Shown one piece after another: positions 1 through 5,295 of a stretch of 5,295 nt of DNA (position 1 is the first letter of the stretch; each line of letters begins with the position of its first letter). A program made the translations under genes and the position numbers. The stretch is from DATIKM01 sp035477595. GTDB lineage: Bacteria > Armatimonadota > Chthonomonadetes > Chthonomonadales > CAJBBX01. The DNA is taken from contig DATIKM010000016.1 in the NCBI GenBank assembly GCA_035477595.1, forward strand, positions 1-5,295, given 5' to 3'. The notes under the pieces were generated by a model. The model was not told where the DNA came from and did no database searches. It was given only the letters and a program-made list of their open reading frames with translations.

Positions 1-2051
1 CGCTTCTCCTGCTCCGTGCGCGGGCGCTCGGCTGGCGACAGCCTGCGGTACTCCGCGAACACGTCGATGAAGGCAGACCACCCGAACGCCTCCTGGATCT
101 GCTGGTAGTGGATCAGCGCGAGGAACGGGTCCGCCACCAGCCGCTGATAGTCGGCGCCCTGAGCAAGGTAGGCGCGCGTCTTGCGGTCGCGCTCCGCGCG
201 CGTCGTCTCGCGCCGCTCATCGGACCCGATGCCACACACCTTGTCCAGCACATAGAGCGTGAAGAGGTTCACGGTCACCTCAGTCATGCCCTCGAACGTC
301 CAGTCGCTCGACTGGTGGTTGTGGCCCATCTCGTGGAACAGGCCCCAGGTGGGCTCTCGGTTGGCCAGCATCGCCTCGCGGTCCACCATAAGGGGCGCGG
401 CGTCGAGGTGGGTCATGATCGGGTAGCCGGCATGCATGTAGCCGGCTGAGATCTGCACACCGGCAACGTACCGCTCCAGCCTTTGCCGCTCCAGAGGCCA
501 CGCCGCGAGCGTGGCGCAGGCGTCCGCCACCTGGTCCCAGAAGCGCATGAGGGCCTCCGGGTCCTCCAGCGATCGTACCACGCTAGAAGGGACCGAGATG
601 CCGACCTTGCTCGACACCAGCTCCGCCCACGGCGCCGGCAGGCCGCGTTGTCGGGACCTCCACTCGGCGAGCGATGTGCGCCCGAGCACGAAGAGCGGCG
701 CTTCCACGGCGTTGGCCAACGTGACCACCACCTGCCCCTCAGGCGCCCCATCGCCCGCGGCCTCCAGGAAGATCGCGCCGCCGAAGGGTGACGCGACCGC
801 CTGCTCGCCGGGACGGAGCGGCCACGCGCGACTGATCTCCGGGGCGCGACGCCAGGACTCGGCGTGCCAGAGCGTGTCCGTGTGAGCGCCGATGCGCAAC
901 GAGAGCCCGCGCGAGCCCGCGGGCGCAACTACCGCGATGCGCTCACCGGGCGCGGCGTAGAGGCCCGTGCTCTGCCAGCCGCGACGAGCCATCTCCACCG
1001 TCACCTCGCGCCTCACGCGCGGCGCGTCCGCGGGCACAGCGCCGGGGAACGCGGCGGCGGCCGGGTGCGCCCGCACGCGCTCGGGCGGCGCGTCGCGCAG
1101 GTCGTGCAACTCCGTCGCCAGCAGGAGCCGCTCGACGGGCTGCCTGGTGGTGAGAGGCGAGCGCTCGGTGGGCGCGATCGCGCCGGGGAACCGGCGGCGT
1201 AGCGCGGCGAGGCCCGGGCGCACGAAGCGGTCGCGGGGGGGGAGCGTGACGACCGCGCGCGTGAGTGTCACGGAGGCCTGCTGCAGATCCGCGTCCGCAC
1301 CCGACGCATGCCCGGCCTGCAGGATGGCGAGCGCACGACCAGCGTGGCACGCCGGCGACGGCGCGGACGAGGCGTCGTACCCTCCCGGCGCGGTGCGCTC
1401 CAGGTAACCATCTGCCCACTGGATGCCCGCGCCCTCGAGCAGGCGGTTGCCCGGTATGTCCCGCAGCGTGCGGCCAGGGTTAAGCTGCAGCCATCCCCAG
1501 CCGAGCTCGGCGGCCACCAGCCCGCCACCCGCGCGCATCCAACGGCGCGCGGGCCCGAGCACGCGCTCGTCGGTCGTGTCTGGCCGCCAGCAGAGCACGC
1601 TCACACCGGCCAGCCGGTCGAGCCAGTCGCTTCCGTCCAGCGCCTGCGCGTCCAGCCCCGCCTCGCGCAGCGCCGCCAGGAGCGCGGGCGCCCCACGCAC
1701 GCCAACGCGAGGCGCGCCCGGTCTGCCTCCAGCCGCCCACCGCGCCGCGTTCGCGAGCAGTCGCGCTGTGCCGGCGTCGGCCACGGCTTCCGCTCCGAAG
1801 TAGCCCGGGTGCCCGAACGCAACGACGCGCCCGCGGCCCAGCGTGCCCGCGGCCACCACCGGTTCGCGGTGGCGTCCCGATCCGCCGGTGACCACCACGA
1901 CCGCGCCGGGCGCGGCCACGACGAGCGGGCCGGGGATGCCGGGCGCCGCGATCCGGCCCACGCCCTCCAGCAAGGCTTGCGCCTCGAGGGCGGCGCGGGC
2001 GGGCACGGCGACGGCCAGAAGGGCGAGCAGGAGCGCGGCGCGACCAGCCAT
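1..2051 (-). CDS. Secreted M60-like zinc metallopeptidase with TCAF/FAM115-like architecture (C-terminus off window)
   Basis: The frame stays open for 683 codons from the ATG at 2051 to the window edge, so the C-terminus is missing. Residues 1-20 form a Sec signal peptide (short Arg start, Leu/Ala-rich core, PARA cleavage site); no lipobox Cys is present, so the product should be periplasmic or released. Residues about 40-190 resemble the amidotransferase-like fold region of TCAF/FAM115 proteins (GRVVAFGHPGYF near 74-85, GGGLVAAELGWGW near 175-187). I see no GxCxG nucleophile, so that region is probably non-catalytic. From about 340 the M60-like domain begins (GWQSTGLYAAPGE near 355, then PFGGAIFLEA). 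The zinc site is H573-E574-M-G-H577-N-H-Q. E591 in TEVTVNLFTLYV is the likely third ligand, within the HExxH-X(8-28)-E spacing known for M60. The family cleaves peptide bonds, often in O-glycosylated proteins; the substrate here is unknown. The gene is divergent from the DUF4870 gene and is preceded by AAGGAG, which supports this start. Confidence 0.92.
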   Translation of the reverse strand, partial: MAGRAALLLALLAVAVPARAALEAQALLEGVGRIAAPGIPGPLVVAAPGAVVVVTGGSGRHREPVVAAGTLGRGRVVAFGHPGYFGAEAVADAGTARLLANAARWAAGGRPGAPRVGVRGAPALLAALREAGLDAQALDGSDWLDRLAGVSVLCWRPDTTDERVLGPARRWMRAGGGLVAAELGWGWLQLNPGRTLRDIPGNRLLEGAGIQWADGYLERTAPGGYDASSAPSPACHAGRALAILQAGHASGADADLQQASVTLTRAVVTLPPRDRFVRPGLAALRRRFPGAIAPTERSPLTTRQPVERLLLATELHDLRDAPPERVRAHPAAAAFPGAVPADAPRVRREVTVEMARRGWQSTGLYAAPGERIAVVAPAGSRGLSLRIGAHTDTLWHAESWRRAPEISRAWPLRPGEQAVASPFGGAIFLEAAGDGAPEGQVVVTLANAVEAPLFVLGRTSLAEWRSRQRGLPAPWAELVSSKVGISVPSSVVRSLEDPEALMRFWDQVADACATLAAWPLERQRLERYVAGVQISAGYMHAGYPIMTHLDAAPLMVDREAMLANREPTWGLFHEMGHNHQSSDWTFEGMTEVTVNLFTLYVLDKVCGIGSDERRETTRAERDRKTRAYLAQGADYQRLVADPFLALIHYQQIQEAFGWSAFIDVFAEYRRLSPAERPRTEQEK

Positions 2052-2060
2052 GGGCGGGGT

Positions 2061-2066
2061 CTCCTT
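2061..2066 (-). promoter_or_regulatory. Ribosome binding site of the M60-like gene
   Basis: On the minus strand this reads AAGGAG, 9 bases before the ATG at 2051. It decides the start: the in-frame codons upstream contain no ATG with a comparable site, and the signal peptide begins exactly at this ATG. Confidence 0.8.
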
Positions 2067-2123
2067 GCATGGACGTGCGGGCGGGGGCGAACCGCCACCA
2101 TGGTACACCACGTTGCGCTCCCC

Positions 2124-2153
2124 TTGACGGGGCACTCCGTCAGGCGCTACGCT
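2124..2153 (+). promoter_or_regulatory. Candidate sigma-70-type promoter for the DUF4870 gene
   Basis: TTGACG at 2124-2129 matches the -35 consensus at five of six bases. TACGCT at 2148-2153, after an 18-base spacer, is a weak -10 (three of six). Transcription would start near 2160, leaving about 40 bases of leader before the ATG at 2199. The strong -35 is the main support; the weak -10 and unknown host sigma preferences limit certainty. I found no convincing promoter for the M60-like gene on the other strand: a TACCAT at 2099-2104 (minus strand) lacks a good -35. Confidence 0.35.
2125..2142. repeat. Inverted repeat TGACGG-N6-CCGTCA over the candidate -35 box
   Basis: The arms at 2125-2130 and 2137-2142 are perfect 6-base inverted repeats around GGCACT. 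The left arm lies in the candidate -35 box, where a repressor dimer could block polymerase, and it sits between two divergent genes. An operator is possible, but a 6-base dyad in GC-rich DNA can occur by chance. No second copy was found in the window. Confidence 0.3.
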
Positions 2154-2163
2154 ACGTGCGAGA

Positions 2164-2177
2164 GCGGCGAGAGCCGC
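2164..2177 (+). other. Small GNRA-tetraloop hairpin in the leader of the DUF4870 gene
   Basis: GCGGC (2164-2168) and GCCGC (2173-2177) form a perfect 5-bp GC-only stem closed by GAGA, a GNRA-type tetraloop. It ends 9 bases before the ribosome binding site at 2187, so it does not cover that site. It may stabilise the leader or be incidental. Confidence 0.3.
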
Positions 2178-2186
2178 AGGCACACC

Positions 2187-2193
2187 GGGAGGA
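2187..2193 (+). promoter_or_regulatory. Ribosome binding site of the DUF4870 gene
   Basis: GGGAGGA lies 5 bases before the ATG at 2199. This selects 2199 over the in-frame ATG at 2229, which would start the protein at Met11 (WAMLLHLSQ). Confidence 0.7.
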
Positions 2194-2198
2194 CATGC

Positions 2199-2540
2199 AT
2201 GTTAGCGCAGGCCACACGCACATGGGCGATGTTGCTGCATCTGTCGCAGTTCGCCGGCTACGTGGTCCCGCTGGCGGGGTTCATCGCCCCCATCGTCATC
2301 TGGCAGGTGAAGAAGAATGAGATGCCTGAGCTGGACGCTCACGGCAAGAACGTGGCGAACTGGCTGATCTCGGCGATGATCTACACGATCGGGTGCGCGA
2401 TCCTGACGCTCGTTCTGATCGGCATCCCGCTCCTGTTCGCCCTGGCGGCCTGTGCCATCGCGTTCCCGATCATCGGCGCCATAAAGGCGAACTCCGGCGA
2501 GACCTGGAAGTACCCCCTGACCATCCCGTTCTTCAGTTAG
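2199..2540 (+). CDS. DUF4870 (Tic20-like) small integral membrane protein
   Basis: The 113-residue product matches the DUF4870 pattern over its whole length. It has a W-A-M-L-x-H-L-S start (residues 9-16), a first hydrophobic stretch ending in A-P-I-V-I-W (about 18-35), a charged loop (KKNEMPELDAHGKN, 38-51), and a long hydrophobic region about 53-96 that likely holds two membrane helices. It ends with IKANSGETWKYPLTIPFF (95-112), close to the family's usual I-K-A-N-x-G-E-x-x-x-Y-P ending. Full family length is about 100-130 residues, so the gene looks intact. Members sit in the cytoplasmic membrane; a biochemical role is not established, though the fold is related to Tic20-type proteins. The gene follows a candidate promoter and is followed 6 bases later by a strong stem-loop, so it may be transcribed alone or with the gene at 2631. 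Confidence 0.9.
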   Translation: MLAQATRTWAMLLHLSQFAGYVVPLAGFIAPIVIWQVKKNEMPELDAHGKNVANWLISAMIYTIGCAILTLVLIGIPLLFALAACAIAFPIIGAIKANSGETWKYPLTIPFFS

Positions 2541-2546
2541 CGCCCT

Positions 2547-2593
2547 CGGCCGGCGGAGGCCATGCTCGATGGCATCCGTTGCTCCGCCGGCCG
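2547..2593 (+). terminator. Strong intergenic stem-loop, possible U-less terminator or processing element
   Basis: CGGCCGGCGGAG at 2547-2558 pairs perfectly with CTCCGCCGGCCG at 2582-2593 (12 bp, nearly all GC). Directly inside, GCCAT (2559-2563) pairs with ATGGC (2569-2573) around the loop GCTCG. An 8-base bulge (2574-2581) remains on the 3' side. The element starts 6 bases after the DUF4870 stop, as a terminator would, but no T-run follows. It could end transcription, attenuate read-through into the Gfo gene, or protect the 3' end of the upstream message. The structure is clear in the sequence; the role is inferred. Confidence 0.45.
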
Positions 2594-2618
2594 CTGCGCG
2601 TCGCCCACCGAACCCACC

Positions 2619-2624
2619 AAGGAG
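2619..2624 (+). promoter_or_regulatory. Ribosome binding site of the Gfo/Idh/MocA gene
   Basis: AAGGAG lies 6 bases before the ATG at 2631. It selects this start over the in-frame ATG at 2562, which would add 23 residues without family character and whose codon sits inside the 2547-2593 stem-loop. Confidence 0.8.
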
Positions 2625-2630
2625 CGCGCG

Positions 2631-4127
2631 ATGGCGGAGCCGATCTTCTGCACGGATCGTCGCATACGGCTTGGCATCTGGGGGCTGGGCCGGGGGCTGC
2701 ACCTCACCGGGCCGTGCTCGCTCCTCAACATCGACGTCGTGGCCGGATGCGACACGAGCGCCTCGATGCGCCGCAACTTCGAGGCCAGGTACCCCGGCGT
2801 GTTCGTGACGGACGACGCCGGAGCGTTCCTCGAGCAGGACTTCGACGCGGTGCTCCTGGCGTCGTACTGCACGGAACACGGGCCCGATGCCGTGCGCTGC
2901 CTGCGCGCGGGCAAGCACGTGCTGTCCGAGGTCACCTCCTTCGCCACGATGGCCGAGGGGGCACGCCTGGTGGAGGCGGTGGAGGAGACGGGCCTCGTCT
3001 ACCAGCTCGCCGAGAACTACCCGTTCACGCGCCCGAACCAGTGGCTCGCACGCAGGTGGGGCGAGGGGCTCTTTGGCGATCTCATGTACGGGGAGTACGA
3101 GTACGTCCACGAGGTGCTGGCGCTTTCGTATGTAGACATCAACGGCGTGCCCATCGAGCCTGGGAATCGGCCCCACGCCTGGCGGAGCTGGTTCAGCTAC
3201 CACTACTACGACACGCACTCGCTGGGTCCCATCATGCTCATCACCGGCGAGCGGCCGGTGCGGGTGGTGTCGCTGCCCGGCGACCACGCCCTGCCGGGCT
3301 ACCTGATGCGCGGGCGCTGGGGGCTGGGGGGCGCGGCGCCCTCGCTCATCCGCATGAGCGGCGGCGGCCTGGTGCGCAACCTGATGGCGGCCTCCACGAA
3401 CGACTCCCACATCCAGCGGCTCTGGGGCACGCGCGGCTCGGCGGAGCAGGTGGACGGCCGGCTCCGGCTCCGGCTCGGCGGCCATGGCGGGTCTCCCAAG
3501 CTCGAAGTCGAGCCGAAGTGGGACTCCCTGGGCGAGATGGCCGAGTCGACGGGTCACGGCGGGGGCGACTTCTGGGTGCTCTACTACTTCGCCCGCGAGC
3601 TCCTCACCGGCGAGCCGGGCCCTTGGAACGTCTACGCCGCCGCCGACTGCACGATTCCCGGCATTCTGGCGTACCGCTCGCAGGCCGAGGGGGGCGTCGC
3701 CTACGACGTGCCGGACTTCCGCCGGCCGGCAGAACGGCACCGGTGGCGCGACGATGAGTTCCACTCCCCGCGCTTCGACGTGGAGAACGGGCTCTTCGGC
3801 GAGGGCGCCTCGGACCCGCGCACGCTGCGCTTCGCATCCACCATGCGCGACCTCATCGCGGGCATGAATGCGTGGTGCGCGTGGCGCGACTGGTCCGCTG
3901 TAGCGGCGGACCTGTCAGACCCGGCCGCGCTGCGAGGGGTCGCCGAGGGCATGCTGCGCGAGGCGCCGCGCCTTCGGGCGGCCTGCGCGTCGGCGCGCGA
4001 GCTGATCGAGGCGCACCCCGCGACGCCGGCCGCGCGCGTGCTGCGCGAACAGATTGAGCGCGCCGACCTGGGAGCGCTCGATGACCCGGCCTTCGAGGAG
4101 CGGATGCGACGCGAGACCCTCGCCTGA
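2631..4127 (+). CDS. Gfo/Idh/MocA-family NAD-binding protein, GH109-like active-site pattern
   Basis: The 498-residue product opens with a Rossmann fold: GIWGLGRG at 15-22, and D41 at the end of the second strand (AGCD), which favours NAD(H) over NADP(H). There is no signal peptide, so it should be cytoplasmic. Where most family dehydrogenases have E-K-P, this protein has E100-V101-T102 after GKHVLS, so the usual catalytic lysine is absent. The C-terminal substrate domain shows AENYPF (E128), EYEYVH (Y158, H160), YYDTHSLGP (Y193, H196) and GHGGGDFW (308-315). These resemble the ENC, YIH, YPTHGLGP and GHGG segments of GH109, which cleave alpha-GalNAc by a transient NAD redox cycle. The core ends near 365 (VPDFRRP); about 130 further, mostly helical residues exceed the usual 350-400 length. 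It may be a glycosidase, an oxidoreductase or an epimerase on a sugar substrate. Family is certain; the reaction is not. It may be co-transcribed with the DUF4870 gene 90 bases upstream. Confidence 0.9.
   Translation: MAEPIFCTDRRIRLGIWGLGRGLHLTGPCSLLNIDVVAGCDTSASMRRNFEARYPGVFVTDDAGAFLEQDFDAVLLASYCTEHGPDAVRCLRAGKHVLSEVTSFATMAEGARLVEAVEETGLVYQLAENYPFTRPNQWLARRWGEGLFGDLMYGEYEYVHEVLALSYVDINGVPIEPGNRPHAWRSWFSYHYYDTHSLGPIMLITGERPVRVVSLPGDHALPGYLMRGRWGLGGAAPSLIRMSGGGLVRNLMAASTNDSHIQRLWGTRGSAEQVDGRLRLRLGGHGGSPKLEVEPKWDSLGEMAESTGHGGGDFWVLYYFARELLTGEPGPWNVYAAADCTIPGILAYRSQAEGGVAYDVPDFRRPAERHRWRDDEFHSPRFDVENGLFGEGASDPRTLRFASTMRDLIAGMNAWCAWRDWSAVAADLSDPAALRGVAEGMLREAPRLRAACASARELIEAHPATPAARVLREQIERADLGALDDPAFEERMRRETLA
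3459..3476 (+). repeat. Three tandem CGGCTC units inside the Gfo/Idh/MocA gene
   Basis: Three exact 6-base units encode R-L-R-L-R-L at residues 277-282, an alternating pattern that fits an exposed beta strand of the C-terminal sheet. Because the unit is six bases, slippage would add or remove two residues without a frameshift. Confidence 0.6.
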
Positions 4128-4138
4128 GCGACGCTCAG
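4124..4138. repeat. Palindrome containing both convergent stop codons
   Basis: CTGAGCG-A-CGCTCAG is a perfect 7-base inverted repeat with a one-base centre. The left arm holds the TGA of the Gfo gene (4125-4127) and the right arm holds the TGA of the minus-strand acetyltransferase gene (4135-4137). As RNA it could form a 6-bp hairpin with a 3-base loop on either transcript. It has no T-run on either side, so it is at best a weak bidirectional terminator. Confidence 0.45.
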
Positions 4139-5295
4139 AAGCGGTCCGGCATGCTCATGTGGGGGTGGCGCTCGGGGAAGAGCGCTGCGAGCGCCTCGCG
4201 TACGGGCTCAGGTCCGCGCGCATCGGCCAGCAGGTACGCCGGGGCGAATGCTCCCAGCGCCAGTCGCGCGAGCATCGCCTGAGGAAGCTCGATGCGCAGT
4301 GTCGCGCCTTCCGGGTCGACCCGCAGCCGATCCACGCTCCAGGCGAGGCCGGCGCCGCCGATCTCCGTCTCGATGCGGAGGGTCCCCGCCCAGCGGACGC
4401 GCGCCTCACGCCCGCGCCGCTCCAGCTCAGGGAGGAGGGCGCGGAGGAGCCGCTCGACGTTCAGCACGCGTGCCATGGCGCCGCCACACCGCGCGTAGCT
4501 GATCGCCATCTCGGAGTCATCGAGCGAGGCCGCCGCGCATAGCGGGGCGCTCGGGGGCGTGGCGGTCTCCACGAGCCCCACCGATCGCCCGCGCTTTGTC
4601 GCCTCTTCGGCCGCCCACGCGTGACACACCGCGATCAGCGCCCGGCCGCTCTCCACCGAGTCCGCGACCACTTCGCCCAGGAGCAGCACGTCGGGCCACC
4701 CGGGCTGCTCCTCGGCGATGGGCCAGAAGCCCGCTCCGCGCCATGCGTAGCCGCGCACGGCGCCGGACGGGTCGCATACCACCCGGCACTCATCCGCCCG
4801 TTCGTCCTCCTCAGTTTCGCTCAGCGTCTCCCAGACGCCCTCGCCGGCGCGGCGGGTCGCGGCGCCAACGGCATCGGCCGTGTTGGCATCGTAGAGCGCC
4901 GCGAGGGCAGGCAGGTCCGCCGGGGAGCAGGTCCGTGCGGTCCATCCTTCCGGGAGCGTGCGCGGCTCGAGGGCCGCCGCCAAGCGAAGGCGATGCTCGG
5001 GCCCGGCCGTGACGTAGCCGAAGCGGGTGTAGAAATCCCGGATCCCGTAGAGCATCGAGAACGCGGCGTCGCCCTGCATCATGCGGCGGATGGACGCCTC
5101 GATCACGCGCCGCGAGTACCCGCGTTGCCGGCACTCCTCTTCGGTCTCCCCCCCGCCGATGCCGTCCATGCGCACCAACGCCTCCCCTATGCGGAGAGTT
5201 CGCGGGACGATCCAGAGCTTGCTGGCGCACCGCCCCTCGACATGCAGCTCGGCTCGGGTCGCGCCGTCCTCGGGCACGAACACAACAGCGGGGTC
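4135..5295 (-). CDS. Eis-like GNAT N-acetyltransferase (start off window)
   Basis: The frame is open for 386 codons from the window edge to the TGA. A GTG at 5283 could start translation, but the sequence is already inside the first acetyltransferase domain, so about 30-50 N-terminal residues probably lie beyond the edge. Counting from that GTG as 1: the core strand is LRIGEALVRMDGIGG (30-44), the acetyl-CoA loop is R52-Q-R-G-Y-S57, and SMLYGIRDFYTRFGYV (76-91) matches the Eis LYP..FYxRFGY block with Y85 at the proposed acid position. A second GNAT-like region follows (about 110-260), then an SCP2-like C-terminal part (about 270-382). The protein ends in Phe, like Mycobacterium tuberculosis Eis, where the terminal carboxylate is catalytic. 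Eis-type enzymes acetylate amines, including aminoglycosides and lysines, and often form hexamers; the substrate here is unknown and drug resistance should not be assumed. The gene converges on the Gfo gene with a 7-base gap. Confidence 0.88.
   Translation of the reverse strand, partial: DPAVVFVPEDGATRAELHVEGRCASKLWIVPRTLRIGEALVRMDGIGGGETEEECRQRGYSRRVIEASIRRMMQGDAAFSMLYGIRDFYTRFGYVTAGPEHRLRLAAALEPRTLPEGWTARTCSPADLPALAALYDANTADAVGAATRRAGEGVWETLSETEEDERADECRVVCDPSGAVRGYAWRGAGFWPIAEEQPGWPDVLLLGEVVADSVESGRALIAVCHAWAAEEATKRGRSVGLVETATPPSAPLCAAASLDDSEMAISYARCGGAMARVLNVERLLRALLPELERRGREARVRWAGTLRIETEIGGAGLAWSVDRLRVDPEGATLRIELPQAMLARLALGAFAPAYLLADARGPEPVREALAALFPERHPHMSMPDRF

Noticed and set aside
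1480..2101. Two further minus-strand frames starting at 2070 and 2101
   Set aside because: Both are out of frame with the M60-like gene. Their translations are Arg/Ala-rich with no motif, whereas the frame from 2051 carries a signal peptide and stays open to the window edge with M60 motifs.
2097..2104. Palindrome ACCATGGT in the divergent spacer
   Set aside because: An isolated 8-base palindrome with no second copy and no matching promoter spacing; chance is the simpler explanation.
1308..2198. Upstream extension of the DUF4870 reading frame
   Set aside because: The frame is open back to 1308 but runs antisense to the M60-like gene and gives Arg/Ala/Pro-rich sequence without family character. 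The ribosome binding site at 2187-2193 and full family length place the start at 2199.
2562..2630. Upstream ATG for the Gfo gene
   Set aside because: It would add 23 residues unlike the family, its codon is buried in the 2547-2593 stem-loop, and the ATG at 2631 has AAGGAG at proper spacing.
2393..3757. Open frame of 454 codons on the plus strand
   Set aside because: It is a different reading frame of the DUF4870 and Gfo coding region, Arg/Ala/Gly/His-rich with no motifs.
2202..3764. Long open frame of 520 codons on the minus strand
   Set aside because: It lies opposite the DUF4870 and Gfo genes, has no recognisable family character and a Pro/Arg/His/Val-rich composition typical of antisense frames in GC-rich DNA. 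Both plus-strand genes have clear family motifs and ribosome binding sites.
4517..5283. Other open frames on both strands across the acetyltransferase gene
   Set aside because: They overlap the Eis-like gene in other frames and have low-complexity Arg/Pro/Ala composition with no family motifs.

Overview
This is a GC-rich, gene-dense bacterial window with four protein genes. Two are cut by the window edges, and no gene-free stretch exceeds 150 bases. I see no RNA genes, mobile elements, CRISPR arrays or attachment sites. The high GC, clear AAGGAG-type ribosome binding sites and mix of families (M60-like metallopeptidase, DUF4870 membrane protein, long Gfo/Idh/MocA protein, Eis-like acetyltransferase) suit an environmental bacterium. 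Armatimonadota, Planctomycetota or a related lineage is a guess from gene content only; the window has no phylogenetic marker.

Layout: (1) Positions 1-2051, minus strand: a secreted M60-like metallopeptidase with a TCAF/FAM115-like architecture. It has a signal peptide, an amidotransferase-like fold region, a beta-rich region and a zinc site HEMGHNHQ; its C-terminus lies off the window. (2) Positions 2052-2198: a 147-base divergent spacer with the M60 ribosome binding site on one side. On the other side is a candidate promoter whose -35 box sits in a small inverted repeat, then a hairpin and a ribosome binding site for the next gene. (3) Positions 2199-2540, plus strand: a 113-residue DUF4870 (Tic20-like) membrane protein. 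(4) Positions 2541-2630: a spacer dominated by a perfect 12-bp inverted repeat enclosing a second short stem. (5) Positions 2631-4127, plus strand: a 498-residue Gfo/Idh/MocA protein that lacks the usual E-K-P lysine and has several residues in the pattern of GH109 NAD-dependent glycosidases. (6) Positions 4135-5295, minus strand: an Eis-like GNAT acetyltransferase whose start is off the window. Its stop codon and that of the Gfo gene are only 7 bases apart and form the two arms of a palindrome.

How the genes relate: M60-like peptidases often act on O-glycosylated proteins, and GH109 enzymes remove alpha-linked GalNAc, the sugar at the root of mucin-type O-glycans. Their closeness permits a hypothesis of glycoprotein or amino-sugar use. 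It is weak, because the two genes are divergent, the peptidase is exported and the Gfo protein has no visible export signal. The DUF4870 protein and the acetyltransferase have no evident link to that theme. I find no clear new multi-gene system here. The best leads are the unusual Gfo active site and the structured RNA elements between genes.
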